Positions 8,017 to 16,349 of a stretch of DNA of 64,000 nt are shown one piece after another. Position 1 is the first letter of the stretch. The number at the start of each line of letters is the position of its first letter. Origin of the DNA: JACKIC01 sp964392305 (lineage in GTDB: Bacteria > Planctomycetota > UBA1135 > UBA2386); contig CAYMPV010000001.1 of NCBI GenBank assembly GCA_964392305.1, positions 62,001 through 126,000 of the forward strand, written 5' to 3'. The position numbers and the translations under genes were made by a program. The notes under the pieces were generated by a model, which ran no database searches, was not told where the DNA came from, and was given only the letters and a program-made list of their open reading frames with translations.

Positions 8017-9111
8017 TCAGGCGCCGCTGATCGGCATCACCACGTAGGTGAACGACTCGCCGAGCGTGAACTTCGCCGGCATCGAATCGTCCGACATGTC
8101 GAGCCGCACCTGTTCGAGATCGCAGGCGCGCAACGCCTCGAGGATGTAGTCCGGGTTGAGGTTGATGCTGCCGCCGGCGCCCTTGACGTCGACGTCGATC
8201 GAGACGTCGGCGCGGCCGCGCGCCGAGCTCTCGGCGGTCATGCGCAGGGTCTGCTCACCGACTTCGAAGCGCACCATGCGCATGTCGGCCGCGGACAAGA
8301 TGGCGGCCCGGCGCAGCGCGCCCTCGAGCACGACCTTCTGGATCTCGACGGTGGTTTCCGCGGCCTTGGGCAACACCCCTTCGTAATCGGGAAAGCGCGT
8401 CTCGAGCAGTTGGCTCACCAACTGGGTCCGGCCGCAGGTGAACAGCACCTGCTTGGGCCCGACCTCGAGCACCAGGGTCTCCTTGCTGTCCTCGGGCAGC
8501 GCCCTGGCCAGCGTGTTGAGCGCCCGCAGCGGCACCACGACCTTGAACTCGGTCTTGCTGTCGACGTTCTCGTAGCTGATCGCCAACCGGCGACCGTCGG
8601 TGGCGACCATGCGAACACAGCCACCGGCCGCGTCGACGAGCACACCGTTGATCGCGTAGCGGGTCTCCTCACGGGCCGCCGCGAACACGGTCTCCTTGAT
8701 CATGCGCAACATCGCCGCGACCGGCACCTCGAGCTTCTTGCCGGCCTCGGGTTTGGCCTCCTCGGGGTATTGCTCGGGATCCTCGCCGAGCAGCACGAAC
8801 GAACCACCCCCGCTCTCGATGCGGCAGCGCTGATCCTTGCTCTCGAGCGTGACCGTCGGGTCGCTGAGCTCACGCAGGAGGGCGCTGGTTTCACGAGCGG
8901 GCAGCAGCACCGTTCCCGTCTTGCTGACCTTGACCGAGTCCAGGCGCACCTTGGCGGCCATCTCGAGGTCAGTGGCGAACAGCACGATGCCGTCGCTGTC
9001 GGCCCGCACGACCAGGTTGTGCAGGATCGGTTTGGTGGTCTTCACCGGCACCACGGAGGAGACCACGTTCACGGCTTCCTGGAGTGCGGTCCGGTCACAG
9101 AGGATCTTCAT
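8017..9111 (-). CDS. dnaN: DNA polymerase III sliding clamp, beta subunit
   Basis: A complete 364-residue beta clamp that encircles DNA and tethers the replicative polymerase. The start MKILCDRTALQEAVNVVSSVVP at ATG 9111 matches the family start; the open frame runs further upstream but that extension is not clamp-like. Hallmarks include KPILHNLVVRA, MVATDGRRLA in the middle domain, TRFPDYEGVLP, and the carboxy end YVVMPISG, which corresponds to the family's C-terminal MPMR-type motif that helps form the peptide-binding pocket. It sits downstream of dnaA with a 535-base gap, so it may have its own promoter. Confidence 0.96.
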   Translation of the reverse strand: MKILCDRTALQEAVNVVSSVVPVKTTKPILHNLVVRADSDGIVLFATDLEMAAKVRLDSVKVSKTGTVLLPARETSALLRELSDPTVTLESKDQRCRIESGGGSFVLLGEDPEQYPEEAKPEAGKKLEVPVAAMLRMIKETVFAAAREETRYAINGVLVDAAGGCVRMVATDGRRLAISYENVDSKTEFKVVVPLRALNTLARALPEDSKETLVLEVGPKQVLFTCGRTQLVSQLLETRFPDYEGVLPKAAETTVEIQKVVLEGALRRAAILSAADMRMVRFEVGEQTLRMTAESSARGRADVSIDVDVKGAGGSINLNPDYILEALRACDLEQVRLDMSDDSMPAKFTLGESFTYVVMPISGA

Positions 9112-9646
9112 CGCGCGTCGAAAGAGGCAGACTCTGAGGTGTTGGCAGTCGTCGGTTGGGTCTGGGCGACGTGCTCGTGGAAGGTCGCGACACGATGAGT
9201 CTGATCTGAATAGAATAGATCTCTCGTCACAGTCATCCGTGGCGTCACGAGTGTGGGAAGAGTAGCCAGGAATCGGCCGCCAAACCACGCATTCTGCGGC
9301 TCGAACAGGGTTCTGCGGATCTGCAAAACCGGGCTGGAAAAAGCTCACAGGAGTTCGACTTCTACAGGTCGGAATCGCGCGTCGGCAGCACGCCGATCGG
9401 ACCTGCGGAGAACCGTCCAGAGTTGTCCGGCACTCGTCCAGGAAGGCTCCCAGGACACTGCACCGATCTCGCGACGCCGACCACCACTGCCGCTTCGGTC
9501 ACCTGTTCGGCGAGTGACCCAGGCGTCAAAAGATTGCGCGGGCAAGCGGCGGCACTGCCTGAAGGGCGACACGCTGCTGGCTACACGATCAGGCCTCGGT
9601 GACGCGCAGCAGCGAGCCAGCTCGAACGCGCGTCACGCGCCCGTGA
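9112..9646. other. dnaA-dnaN intergenic region, 535 bases
   Basis: No convincing gene is present. The main visible feature is an AT-rich patch at 9203-9221, GATCT-GAATAGAAT-AGATC, with 5-base inverted arms around a GAATA repeat, about 92-110 bases upstream of dnaN. It contains TATTCT on the minus strand, which could be a -10 element of a dnaN promoter, though no matching -35 is apparent. I found no perfect DnaA box (TTWTNCACA). A large dnaA-dnaN gap is where some bacteria place the unwinding region of oriC, so a role in the origin cannot be excluded. Confidence 0.4.
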
Positions 9647-11230
9647 TCAGCTGCGGAACGAACGCGTCAGGAGCCGGTTGCTCAGGCCGTCGAGCAGTTC
9701 CTTGAACATGCGGTCCTTCTGGGCCCGCGTGCGGATCTTGTTGACCGCGTAGAGCACGGTGGTGTGGTCGCGGTTGCCGAAGATGCGGCCGACGTCGTCG
9801 AGTGAGCTCTCGGTGTGCTCACGCAGCAGGTGCATCGCGATCTGCCGCGGCAGGCTCACGGTCTGGGTGCGGCCCTTGCCGGTCAGCTCGCGAGCGGAGA
9901 TCGCGAACTCGGTGGTGATCAGGCTCATGATGTCGTCGACCGACACCTGGGCGTGACGCACGATCATGCCGCGCATGCAGCTCTCGGCCAGGCCGATCGA
10001 GATCGGCTGGTTGGTGATCGCGGCGACGCCGACGACCTTGATCACGGCGCCTTCGAGTTCGCGGATGTTCGAGGTCACGCGTTCGGCCAGGAACATGGCG
10101 ACGTCATCGGGCAGCTCGACGCCGCGGCCCTTGGCCTTGCGGCGAACGATCGCGGCGCGCGTCTCGAGCGCCGGCGCCTGGACTTCGGCCACCATGCCCC
10201 ACTTGAAACGCGATACGAGGCGTTCCTCGATGGTCGGGATCTCGGCGGCCGGCCGGTCCGACGACAGCACGATCTGCTTCTGGCCGTCGTAGAGGGCGTT
10301 GAACGTGTGGAAGAACTCGTCCTGGGTCTTGTCCTTGTTGGCCAGGAACTGCACGTCGTCGATCACCAGCATGTCGGCGCTGCGATAGAACTCGCGGAAG
10401 GCGTCGATCTCGTGGTTCTGGATCGCCTGGATGTAGGCGTTCGTGAAGTCCTCGCAGCTCAGGTAGAAGACGCGCGCGTTCGGGTCCCGCTTCTGCACCG
10501 TGTGGCAGATGGCCTGCAGCAGGTGGGTCTTGCCCAGGCCGACGTTGCCGTGCACGAACAGCGGGTTGAAGGCGCAGCCTGGGTTCTCGCCCGTGGCCAG
10601 CGACGACGCGTGCGCGAACTGGTTGCACGAACCGACGACGAACTTGTCGAAGGTGTAGTTGGGGTTGAGCTGCGACGGCGCGCGGCGCCGGAACGAAGGC
10701 CCGGCCGGTTGCGGTGCCGCTGTGCTGGGCACCATCGGCCGCATCGGTTCATGTCCGGAGAGGGTACTGCCGGCGGGGTGACTGCCGGAGAGGGTACTGC
10801 CGGACGCGTGACTGCCTGACGCACCGTAGCCCGCCATGCGCGAGTGGACCTGCTGCGAAGAGACGTGCTGCGAAGAGACCAGCGGCTCGAACCCATCGCC
10901 CGACGACGGGGAGCTCAGGATCTGCAAGCTGTCCCAGTCGTCCTCCTGGCGCTGGGTGAGGATCACGCGGCGCTGCGGGCCGCCGAGCGCCGACACGGAT
11001 TCCTGCAGGACGCCGAGGTAGCTGCGCTGCAGCCAGTCCCTGACGAACTGGCTCGTCACCGACAATTCGACATCGTGATCGTCGATCCGCGAGACGTTCA
11101 GCGAGCGGAACCAGGTCTCCAGCTGTTCGCGTTTGACCCGCGTCGCCAGCTGCTGCAGGAGCGCGGGCAGGAGGTCGCGGTCCACAGGCTGAGGGCTCGG
11201 ATCGGGAACGTAGGCATCCACCATGGGCAT
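9647..11230 (-). CDS. dnaA: Chromosomal replication initiator protein DnaA
   Basis: A complete DnaA of 527 residues. It binds DnaA boxes at oriC, opens the duplex and recruits the helicase. Domain I is at the N-terminus (LLQQLATRVKREQLETWFRSLNVSRI), followed by a long low-complexity domain II rich in Ser, Gly and His. The AAA+ domain has Walker A GNVGLGKTH, Walker B MLVIDDVQFL and sensor 1 LSSDRP. Domain IV carries the DNA-binding signature GNRDHTTVLYA. Two ATGs, at 11230 and 11224, are possible starts; the frame extends to 11284 without an ATG. The linker contains a 30-base tandem duplication (see the repeat entry). Confidence 0.97.
   Translation of the reverse strand: MPMVDAYVPDPSPQPVDRDLLPALLQQLATRVKREQLETWFRSLNVSRIDDHDVELSVTSQFVRDWLQRSYLGVLQESVSALGGPQRRVILTQRQEDDWDSLQILSSPSSGDGFEPLVSSQHVSSQQVHSRMAGYGASGSHASGSTLSGSHPAGSTLSGHEPMRPMVPSTAAPQPAGPSFRRRAPSQLNPNYTFDKFVVGSCNQFAHASSLATGENPGCAFNPLFVHGNVGLGKTHLLQAICHTVQKRDPNARVFYLSCEDFTNAYIQAIQNHEIDAFREFYRSADMLVIDDVQFLANKDKTQDEFFHTFNALYDGQKQIVLSSDRPAAEIPTIEERLVSRFKWGMVAEVQAPALETRAAIVRRKAKGRGVELPDDVAMFLAERVTSNIRELEGAVIKVVGVAAITNQPISIGLAESCMRGMIVRHAQVSVDDIMSLITTEFAISARELTGKGRTQTVSLPRQIAMHLLREHTESSLDDVGRIFGNRDHTTVLYAVNKIRTRAQKDRMFKELLDGLSNRLLTRSFRS
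10755..10814 (-). repeat. Two 30-base tandem repeats in the dnaA linker
   Basis: Positions 10755-10784 and 10785-10814 are 27/30 identical and in frame, so they encode two copies of a ten-residue Gly/Ser unit (GSHASGSTLS and GSHPAGSTLS) in domain II of DnaA. This linker tolerates length change in other bacteria. The small number of differences suggests a recent duplication. Confidence 0.85.
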
Positions 11231-11655
11231 CCGAAGATCTCTTTGGTTGGCCGCGTACAGACCGATAGCCGGGATCGACCACAAGAGCGTTTTCCACAGG
11301 CGACCACAGAGGCATGGGTCGCGTGGGAAAAGAGGTTCTATCTGGTCTCAGCTGCCTGGGTTGCAGCTGGCAGGTTTGGAGGAAACCGGCAGAAGGAAAC
11401 CGGCAGCAGGAACGGACTGACGAGACGGGCTGACTGACAAGAGGAGCGGGCTTCGGCTAGGCATCCGAGGCGTCGCTCCCCGACGGGTTGTGAACTTTCT
11501 TAGCGGTCCCCACGCCCCGCGCAAGACTGCGCGAGCAACTTTGCACCGAGCAGGCGCAGGTCAGTTCACCACAACTTCACGTACTCTGCACGCTCGACCT
11601 CAGTTGGCAACAACTTGGAGCGAGTACGTGCCTTTGCGAAACCGACACGCGACGC
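11231..11655. promoter_or_regulatory. dnaA upstream region with DnaA-box-like and other repeats; candidate origin or dnaA control region
   Basis: 425 bases without a gene. TTTTCCACA at 11290-11298 fits the DnaA box TTWTNCACA exactly and is flanked by two CGACCACA sites, at 11276-11283 and 11301-11308, giving three same-direction sites in 33 bases just before dnaA. GGAAACCGGCAG occurs twice at 11381-11406. Further up, TCAGTTCACCACAACTT (11561-11577) and TCAGTTGGCAACAACTT (11600-11616) are 14/17 identical, and a perfect 9-base inverted repeat, CACGTACTC (11578-11586) and GAGTACGTG (11622-11630), is interleaved with them. Together these look like protein-binding sites controlling dnaA, or part of oriC. 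No function is shown by the sequence alone. Confidence 0.5.
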
Positions 11656-12780
11656 TCACGATTTTTTCTGTCTGGCCGCGAGCACGACACCGCAACGTGC
11701 CGCCGCTGCCGTCAGCGTTGCACCGCGCGCGTGCCAGTCGAAGCTGAAGCGCACAGCGGCGCGCGCATCACGATCCGACAAGCCGACCGCGCGCAACACG
11801 CGCGGCGGCGTCGGTGCACCGGACGAGCAGGCCGAGCCGTGTGACGCGAACACACCGTGCAGGTCGAGCGTCGGCAGCAACGAACGTCCTTCGACGTCTG
11901 CGAACGCGACCATGACGGTGTTGGGCAAGCTGTCGTCGAGCGGTGTCAGGACGACGTGAGCCACACCGCTTTGATCCAGGCCTTGCAGGAACGCCGATCG
12001 GTTGTCGGACATGGTCGCCGCGCGGGCCGCCCGTTCGGCGACGGCACGCTCGATGGCCAGGGCGTTGGCCGCGGCCAGCGCCGGACTCTGCGTGCCAGGG
12101 CGCAGGCCGAGTTCCTGGGCGCCGCCGCGCAACAGCGGTCGCAGGCGCGTCGCGAGGTCGCGACCGGCGAGCACGCCGTGGCCGCGCAGGCCACCACATT
12201 TGTGCGGCGACAAGATGACAGTCGCCCCGGCACGCAGCGGTTCGGCGAGGTCGATGCGCCCAAGCGTCTGGGCCGCATCGACGAGCAGAGGCACACGCAG
12301 TTCGTCGGCGATGGCGGCCGCCGCGGCGATCGGTTGCAGGGATCCGAGTTCACTCTGGCCATGCACGATCGCGATCAGGCCGACGGGCACCTCGGGCGGC
12401 GTGACCACGGCGCGGCCGAGTCGATCGACCTGCCAGGTGACCGCACCGCGGCGCTGCGCCGGCTCGAACACCGACGGGTGTTCCGTGGCCGCGAGCAGCA
12501 CCGGCAAGGACGGGTCGCCGAGTCCTGACACCGCCAGATTGGCGGCCTCGGTGCCGCCGCTCGTGAACACCACGTCATCGCTGGCCAACCCCAGCGCGGC
12601 GGCGATTCTCAACCGCGCGTCTTCGAGCACGGCGCGGGCACGGCGCCCCGGGCCGTGGGCGCTCGCCGGGTTCGCCGGGCACTGCCGTTCGACAGCGAGG
12701 AACTGCTCGAGCACCTCGGGCAGGACCGGCGCACCGGCGTTGAAGTCGCAGAACACGCTGTCCGCGGCCGTCGGGCTCAC
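11656..12780 (-). CDS. Cysteine desulfurase (NifS/IscS family, class V aminotransferase)
   Basis: A 374-residue PLP enzyme that removes sulfur from cysteine as a protein persulfide for Fe-S clusters and thiolated molecules. The PLP lysine is in LSPHKCGG, the substrate-side pattern TSGGTEAANLA is near residue 95, and the active-site cysteine loop is GSACSSGAPTPPRVL. The start GTG at 12780 overlaps the bshA stop by four bases (GTGA), so translation is probably coupled. The usual IscS segment VNNEIGT is replaced by HGQSELGS, so the protein is a diverged member. The link to bacillithiol genes suggests sulfur delivery or thiol-linked Fe-S assembly, which is inference. The dnaA region lies downstream. 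Confidence 0.85.
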   Translation of the reverse strand: MSPTAADSVFCDFNAGAPVLPEVLEQFLAVERQCPANPASAHGPGRRARAVLEDARLRIAAALGLASDDVVFTSGGTEAANLAVSGLGDPSLPVLLAATEHPSVFEPAQRRGAVTWQVDRLGRAVVTPPEVPVGLIAIVHGQSELGSLQPIAAAAAIADELRVPLLVDAAQTLGRIDLAEPLRAGATVILSPHKCGGLRGHGVLAGRDLATRLRPLLRGGAQELGLRPGTQSPALAAANALAIERAVAERAARAATMSDNRSAFLQGLDQSGVAHVVLTPLDDSLPNTVMVAFADVEGRSLLPTLDLHGVFASHGSACSSGAPTPPRVLRAVGLSDRDARAAVRFSFDWHARGATLTAAAARCGVVLAARQKKS

Positions 12781-13883
12781 GACAACACGCGCGCGTAGAG
12801 GTCGAGGTACATGCTGATGATGCGTTCGGTGCCGAAGTGCTCGACGGCGCGTCGCCGCGCCGCGGCCGCCATCTTCGCATGCAGGTCACCGTCGACGAGC
12901 AGTCCCAGGGCGGCCTTGGCCATCGCTTCGGGATCGGCGAACGGCGTCAGACGACCGGTGTCGCCGAGCACTTCCTCGACGCCGCCGACCGCAGTGCTCA
13001 CGCACGGCACGCCACAGCTCATCGCCTCGAGCATCGACAGACCGAAGCTCTCGGTTTCCGACGCCGACAAGAACAGGTCCGCCTGCGGCAGGATGTCCTG
13101 GAGGTTCTCCTGCATGCCGAGGTGTTCGACGCGACCCTGGCAGCCCAGGTCGCTGGCGACGGCCAACGCGTGTTCTCGATCGGGGCCGTCGCCGAGCAGC
13201 AACAGCCGCGCGGGCACCTGCTGCGAGATCGCCGCGAACGCACGCACGACGTCGGCAAGGCGCTTGACCGGGCGGAAGTTCGAGGCGTGCACGAGAATGC
13301 GTTCGGCGTCGCCGCGCTGGTGCCAACGCGGCTGACCGTTGGGCTTGAACCGGTCGGTGTCGACGAAGTTGGGGATCACTTCGACACCCTTGCGCACCCC
13401 GAACACCAGCTGGGTCTCGTCGGCGAGATACTGGCTGACCGCCGTGACCGCATCGGACTGTTCGAGCGCGAAGCGCGTCGGGCGCAGGTAGGCGCGGTCG
13501 CTGCCGACCACGGTGATGTCGGTGCCGTGCAGCGTGGTCACGAACTTCAGGCAGCCGCCCTCACACATGCTGCGCGCCAGGAACGCGCTCACCGCGTGCG
13601 GGATCGCGTAGTGCACGTGGAACAGATCGACGCCGGCCTCCTCGCGGACCTCGAGCATGCGCGTCGCGAGCGCCAGGTCGTAGGGCGGGTAGCGGAACAG
13701 CGGGTAGGCCGAGACCGCCACCTGGTGGAAGCGCAGGCCGGGAGTGCCGCGCCGCAACCGGCCGGGCCGGTCGTAGCTGAGCAGGTGGACTTCGTGACCC
13801 TTGGCGGCGAGCGCGTGCGCGATCTCGGTCGCGATCACACCACTGCCGCCGATGGTCGGGTAACAGACGATCCCGATGCGCAT
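12777..13883 (-). CDS. bshA: N-acetyl-alpha-D-glucosaminyl L-malate synthase BshA
   Basis: A 368-residue GT4-type glycosyltransferase catalysing the first step of bacillithiol synthesis: UDP-GlcNAc plus L-malate gives GlcNAc-malate. The start MRIGIVCYPTIGGSGVIATE is the BshA hallmark, with the glycine-rich donor loop at 12-15. Other family-specific stretches are HVHYAIPHAVSAFLA, TTLHGTDITVVGSD and the C-terminal E-x7-E region ASETESFGLSMLEAMSCGVP. The assignment is supported by bshB1 and bshC on the same strand nearby. It is preceded by the HATPase-like gene (27-base gap) and coupled to the cysteine desulfurase gene. Confidence 0.93.
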   Translation of the reverse strand: MRIGIVCYPTIGGSGVIATEIAHALAAKGHEVHLLSYDRPGRLRRGTPGLRFHQVAVSAYPLFRYPPYDLALATRMLEVREEAGVDLFHVHYAIPHAVSAFLARSMCEGGCLKFVTTLHGTDITVVGSDRAYLRPTRFALEQSDAVTAVSQYLADETQLVFGVRKGVEVIPNFVDTDRFKPNGQPRWHQRGDAERILVHASNFRPVKRLADVVRAFAAISQQVPARLLLLGDGPDREHALAVASDLGCQGRVEHLGMQENLQDILPQADLFLSASETESFGLSMLEAMSCGVPCVSTAVGGVEEVLGDTGRLTPFADPEAMAKAALGLLVDGDLHAKMAAAARRRAVEHFGTERIISMYLDLYARVLS

Positions 13884-13910
13884 TGGGCGTGGGATCGTAG
13901 CGTCTGGTGG

Positions 13911-14510
13911 TCAGGAGTCCGAGACGAGCGCGACGGGCAGTTCGAGCGCGATCAGGATCCGGCCCCTACCGTCGGTGTCGACCTGGCACGAGCCGCCGAA
14001 CTCCGCCACGAACGCGCGCAGCGTCAGCGCCCGGTCGCCGAGGTGTTCGACCCCGGCCGGGCAGTTCGACTCCACCTCGAGCAACACGTTGTCGCCGTCG
14101 CGACGCGTCTCGACGACGACTTCGCCGCCGGCTTCGATCTGGGCGACGGCCAACATCAGGGCCCGCTGCACCGCGAACGCGAGCTGGCCAGGGGTGCAGG
14201 CGACCCTGGGCAGCCCGGTCGCGAGGCGCTGGCGCACCACCACCGGCACGCCGAGTTCGCCGATGATCTCGTCGAGAGCGCGCCGCACGATCGGGTCGGC
14301 CGCGGCGTCTTCGACGCGTTCGCCGGCGTGCAGCAGGTTGCCGATCAGTTCCTGCAGCGCCGCGGCCGCTTCCTCGAAGGTCTCCGCTGCGGCGAAGTCC
14401 TCGTCGTCTTCGCCTTGATGTTGCAGGCGGTAGGCCTGCTCGTCGATGCGCCCGAGGCACTGCCCGAGCAACGAGGTGATTCGCTCCAGGTCGGTCTCGC
14501 GTTGGGTCAT
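13911..14510 (-). CDS. HATPase-like protein, probably lacking ATP-binding residues
   Basis: A 199-residue soluble protein from ATG 14510. The N-terminal half is helical and acidic (LERITSLLGQCLGRIDEQAYRL, then FEEAAAALQELIGNLLHAGE) and resembles a dimerisation helix pair. The C-terminal part (LAFAVQRALMLAVAQIEAGGEVVVETRRD ... LRAFVAEFGGSCQVDTDGRGRILIALELPV) follows the beta-alpha plan of histidine-kinase ATPase domains. The usual N-box asparagine and the D-x-G-x-G box are not visible, so ATP binding is doubtful, and I see no phosphoacceptor histidine motif. It lies just downstream of the orphan parA and upstream of bshA. It may be a partner or regulator of that ParA; its role is unknown. Confidence 0.5.
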   Translation of the reverse strand: MTQRETDLERITSLLGQCLGRIDEQAYRLQHQGEDDEDFAAAETFEEAAAALQELIGNLLHAGERVEDAAADPIVRRALDEIIGELGVPVVVRQRLATGLPRVACTPGQLAFAVQRALMLAVAQIEAGGEVVVETRRDGDNVLLEVESNCPAGVEHLGDRALTLRAFVAEFGGSCQVDTDGRGRILIALELPVALVSDS

Positions 14511-14565
14511 GGCGCTACCGCGCCTATCGGCCGGTGGCAGCGACAACCTGAGGCAGGATCCGACG

Positions 14566-15531
14566 TCAGGCGCCGGCTTCGTACGCTGCCTCGTCGCTGC
14601 CCGTCCCGCTTTGGGCGCCGCCCTGCAGCGGTGCGGCGATGGGCGCCTGCTCCGGCTCCGGCCCGGCTTCGGCCGTGACATCGGCCTCGACATCGGCCGC
14701 GGCTTCGTTCGGCGGCGGTTCGGCGGCAGCAACCGGCTCGGCGGCTGGTTCCCGCGGTGGCGCGGCCCCCACCATCGCCGCGAACTCGGCGGCGAACGCC
14801 TCGTAGTCGCGGGCACCGTTGCTGTCTGCGGCGTGTTCGAAGATCGTGCGCCCGAAACTCGGCGCCTCGGCCAACTTGACGTTGTTGCGAATGCGCGAGC
14901 GGGCGAGCAGGGGACCGAAGTGGGTGTCGATCTCTCGCAATACCTCGGTGCTGAGGTTGGTGCGGGCGTCGACCATGCAGGGCAACACGCAGCCGATCTG
15001 CAGCGCCGGGTTGAGCCGCTTCTGGACCAGCTGGATCACCTCGACCAGCTTGGCCATGCCTTGCAGCGACAGGTACTGCGCCTGCATCGGGATCAGCACC
15101 CGGTCGGCGGCGACCAGGGCGTTGGCGCTGAGCACCCCCAGCGACGGCGGGCAGTCGAACAGCACGAAGTCGAACTCCTGTGCCTGCGGGAACGCCTCGA
15201 GCGCCTCACGCAGGATCGTCTCGCGGCCGATGCGGTTGGCGAGCACCTGCTCGACGCCGGCCAGCGAGGTGTCGCTGGGCACCACGAACAGTCGTTCGGT
15301 CGCGGTCGGCTGCACCAGTTCGGCGAGGGGCTCGTCCTCGACCAGCAGGCTGGTCATCGTGTGGCTCTCGAGGTCGGGCCGCTTGTCGACGTGCACCGTC
15401 AGGTTGGCCTGCGGATCCATGTCGAGCATCAGCACGCGGTAGCCCATCCTGGCCAGCGCCGCACTGAGGTTGACCGTCGTCGTGGTCTTGCCGACGCCGC
15501 CCTTCTGGTTGATGACCGCGATGCACTGCAT
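14566..15531 (-). CDS. ParA/Soj-family ATPase without adjacent parB
   Basis: A 321-residue deviant-Walker ATPase. The P-loop KGGVGKTTT is at residues 10-18, with the signature lysine at 10; Walker A' DMDPQANLT and Walker B FVLFDCPPSLG are clear. The core resembles chromosomal ParA/Soj. The last 60-70 residues are an extra Ala/Pro/Glu-rich, disordered acidic tail. No parB or parS is near; a second ParA with ParB lies about 41 kb away, so this copy may position another cargo. It is embedded between bshB1 and the HATPase-like gene. The start ATG 15531 (MQCIAVINQ) is preferred over the seven-residue-longer start at 15552. Confidence 0.85.
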   Translation of the reverse strand: MQCIAVINQKGGVGKTTTTVNLSAALARMGYRVLMLDMDPQANLTVHVDKRPDLESHTMTSLLVEDEPLAELVQPTATERLFVVPSDTSLAGVEQVLANRIGRETILREALEAFPQAQEFDFVLFDCPPSLGVLSANALVAADRVLIPMQAQYLSLQGMAKLVEVIQLVQKRLNPALQIGCVLPCMVDARTNLSTEVLREIDTHFGPLLARSRIRNNVKLAEAPSFGRTIFEHAADSNGARDYEAFAAEFAAMVGAAPPREPAAEPVAAAEPPPNEAAADVEADVTAEAGPEPEQAPIAAPLQGGAQSGTGSDEAAYEAGA

Positions 15532-15610
15532 GGTGAGCCTCCGTGGGCCCATACTGCGGTTGCGCGGCGCCGCGGGCGAGGGTTTTCTCGCCGCGGGTGC
15601 GCGGTGCCGG

Positions 15611-16333
15611 TCAGCTCCAGAACGCAGCCAGATCGCGAATCGGCAGCGGGCCGTCGTGCACGAACGGCTCGGCCGCCGCGACGCCGATGCGTGCGCCGAA
15701 GAACCGGTCGCGCACCGCGGCGCGTTCGCGCACGTCGAGTCCCTGCACGAGATGGCGACGGTCGGGCGGCGCCAGCTGCGAGCGATAGCAACGGATCACC
15801 TCGTCCTTGGCGGCGACGACGTTGCTGATGTCGACGGCGAGGGTCGGTTCGACCGGGCGGTTGCCGGGGTATCGCAACACCAGGCGCGGGCGATGCGGTG
15901 CACCGAGATCCGGGCGGTGGTTGACCAGCCCGGCGAGGAAGTACGCGCGGTCGACGAGCTGCGCGACGGCGACGTGGTCGGGGTGCACGTCGGCGGCGAG
16001 CGGCGCCAGCAGCACCCGCGGCGCGGCGCGGCGCAGGGCCGCGACCAGCAGGTCCGTGGCCGCGGCTTCGACCTGGACCTGGGTGTCGGGCAGGCCAAGG
16101 TTGATCCGCTGACCGACGCCGAGCTTGCCGGCGGCGGCGACGGCTTCGGCGGCGCGCTCGTCCGCAGTACCGCGTGAGCCCATCTCGCCGCGGGTGACGT
16201 CGACGATGCTGACGCGTTGGCCGGCCGCGACCGCGAGCAGGATCGAACCGCCGGCACCGATCTCGACGTCGTCGGGGTGCGGGCCGATCGCGAGCACGTC
16301 ACAAGCGGTGAGGTTCGGCGGCGTCGGGCTCAT
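15611..16333 (-). CDS. bshB1: Bacillithiol biosynthesis deacetylase BshB1
   Basis: A 240-residue zinc-dependent LmbE/PIG-L deacetylase that removes the acetyl group of GlcNAc-malate, the second step of bacillithiol synthesis. The zinc and catalytic motif HPDDVEIG is at residues 19-26, and the second motif VHPDH is near 117. RGEMGSRG and AAKDEVIRCYRSQL are typical of BshB1 compared with other PIG-L proteins. Its stop is 79 bases upstream of parA and it starts 16 bases after bshC, so it belongs to the same minus-strand series. A further PIG-L protein at 58.7-61.1 kb is exported and not part of this pathway. Confidence 0.9.
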   Translation of the reverse strand: MSPTPPNLTACDVLAIGPHPDDVEIGAGGSILLAVAAGQRVSIVDVTRGEMGSRGTADERAAEAVAAAGKLGVGQRINLGLPDTQVQVEAAATDLLVAALRRAAPRVLLAPLAADVHPDHVAVAQLVDRAYFLAGLVNHRPDLGAPHRPRLVLRYPGNRPVEPTLAVDISNVVAAKDEVIRCYRSQLAPPDRRHLVQGLDVRERAAVRDRFFGARIGVAAAEPFVHDGPLPIRDLAAFWS

Positions 16334-16349
16334 CGATCAGGTCCTCGGG

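Noticed and set aside
9203..9240. dnaN promoter with TATTCT as -10
   Set aside because: No acceptable -35 at 16-18 bases; left as a mention in the region entry only.
9112..9348. N-terminal extension of dnaN to 9348
   Set aside because: The extra 79 residues show no similarity to the beta clamp, and ATG 9111 matches the family start.
9112..9646. DnaA boxes in the dnaA-dnaN gap
   Set aside because: Only partial matches, such as TGTGGGAAG and TTGTCCGGC; none fits the consensus.
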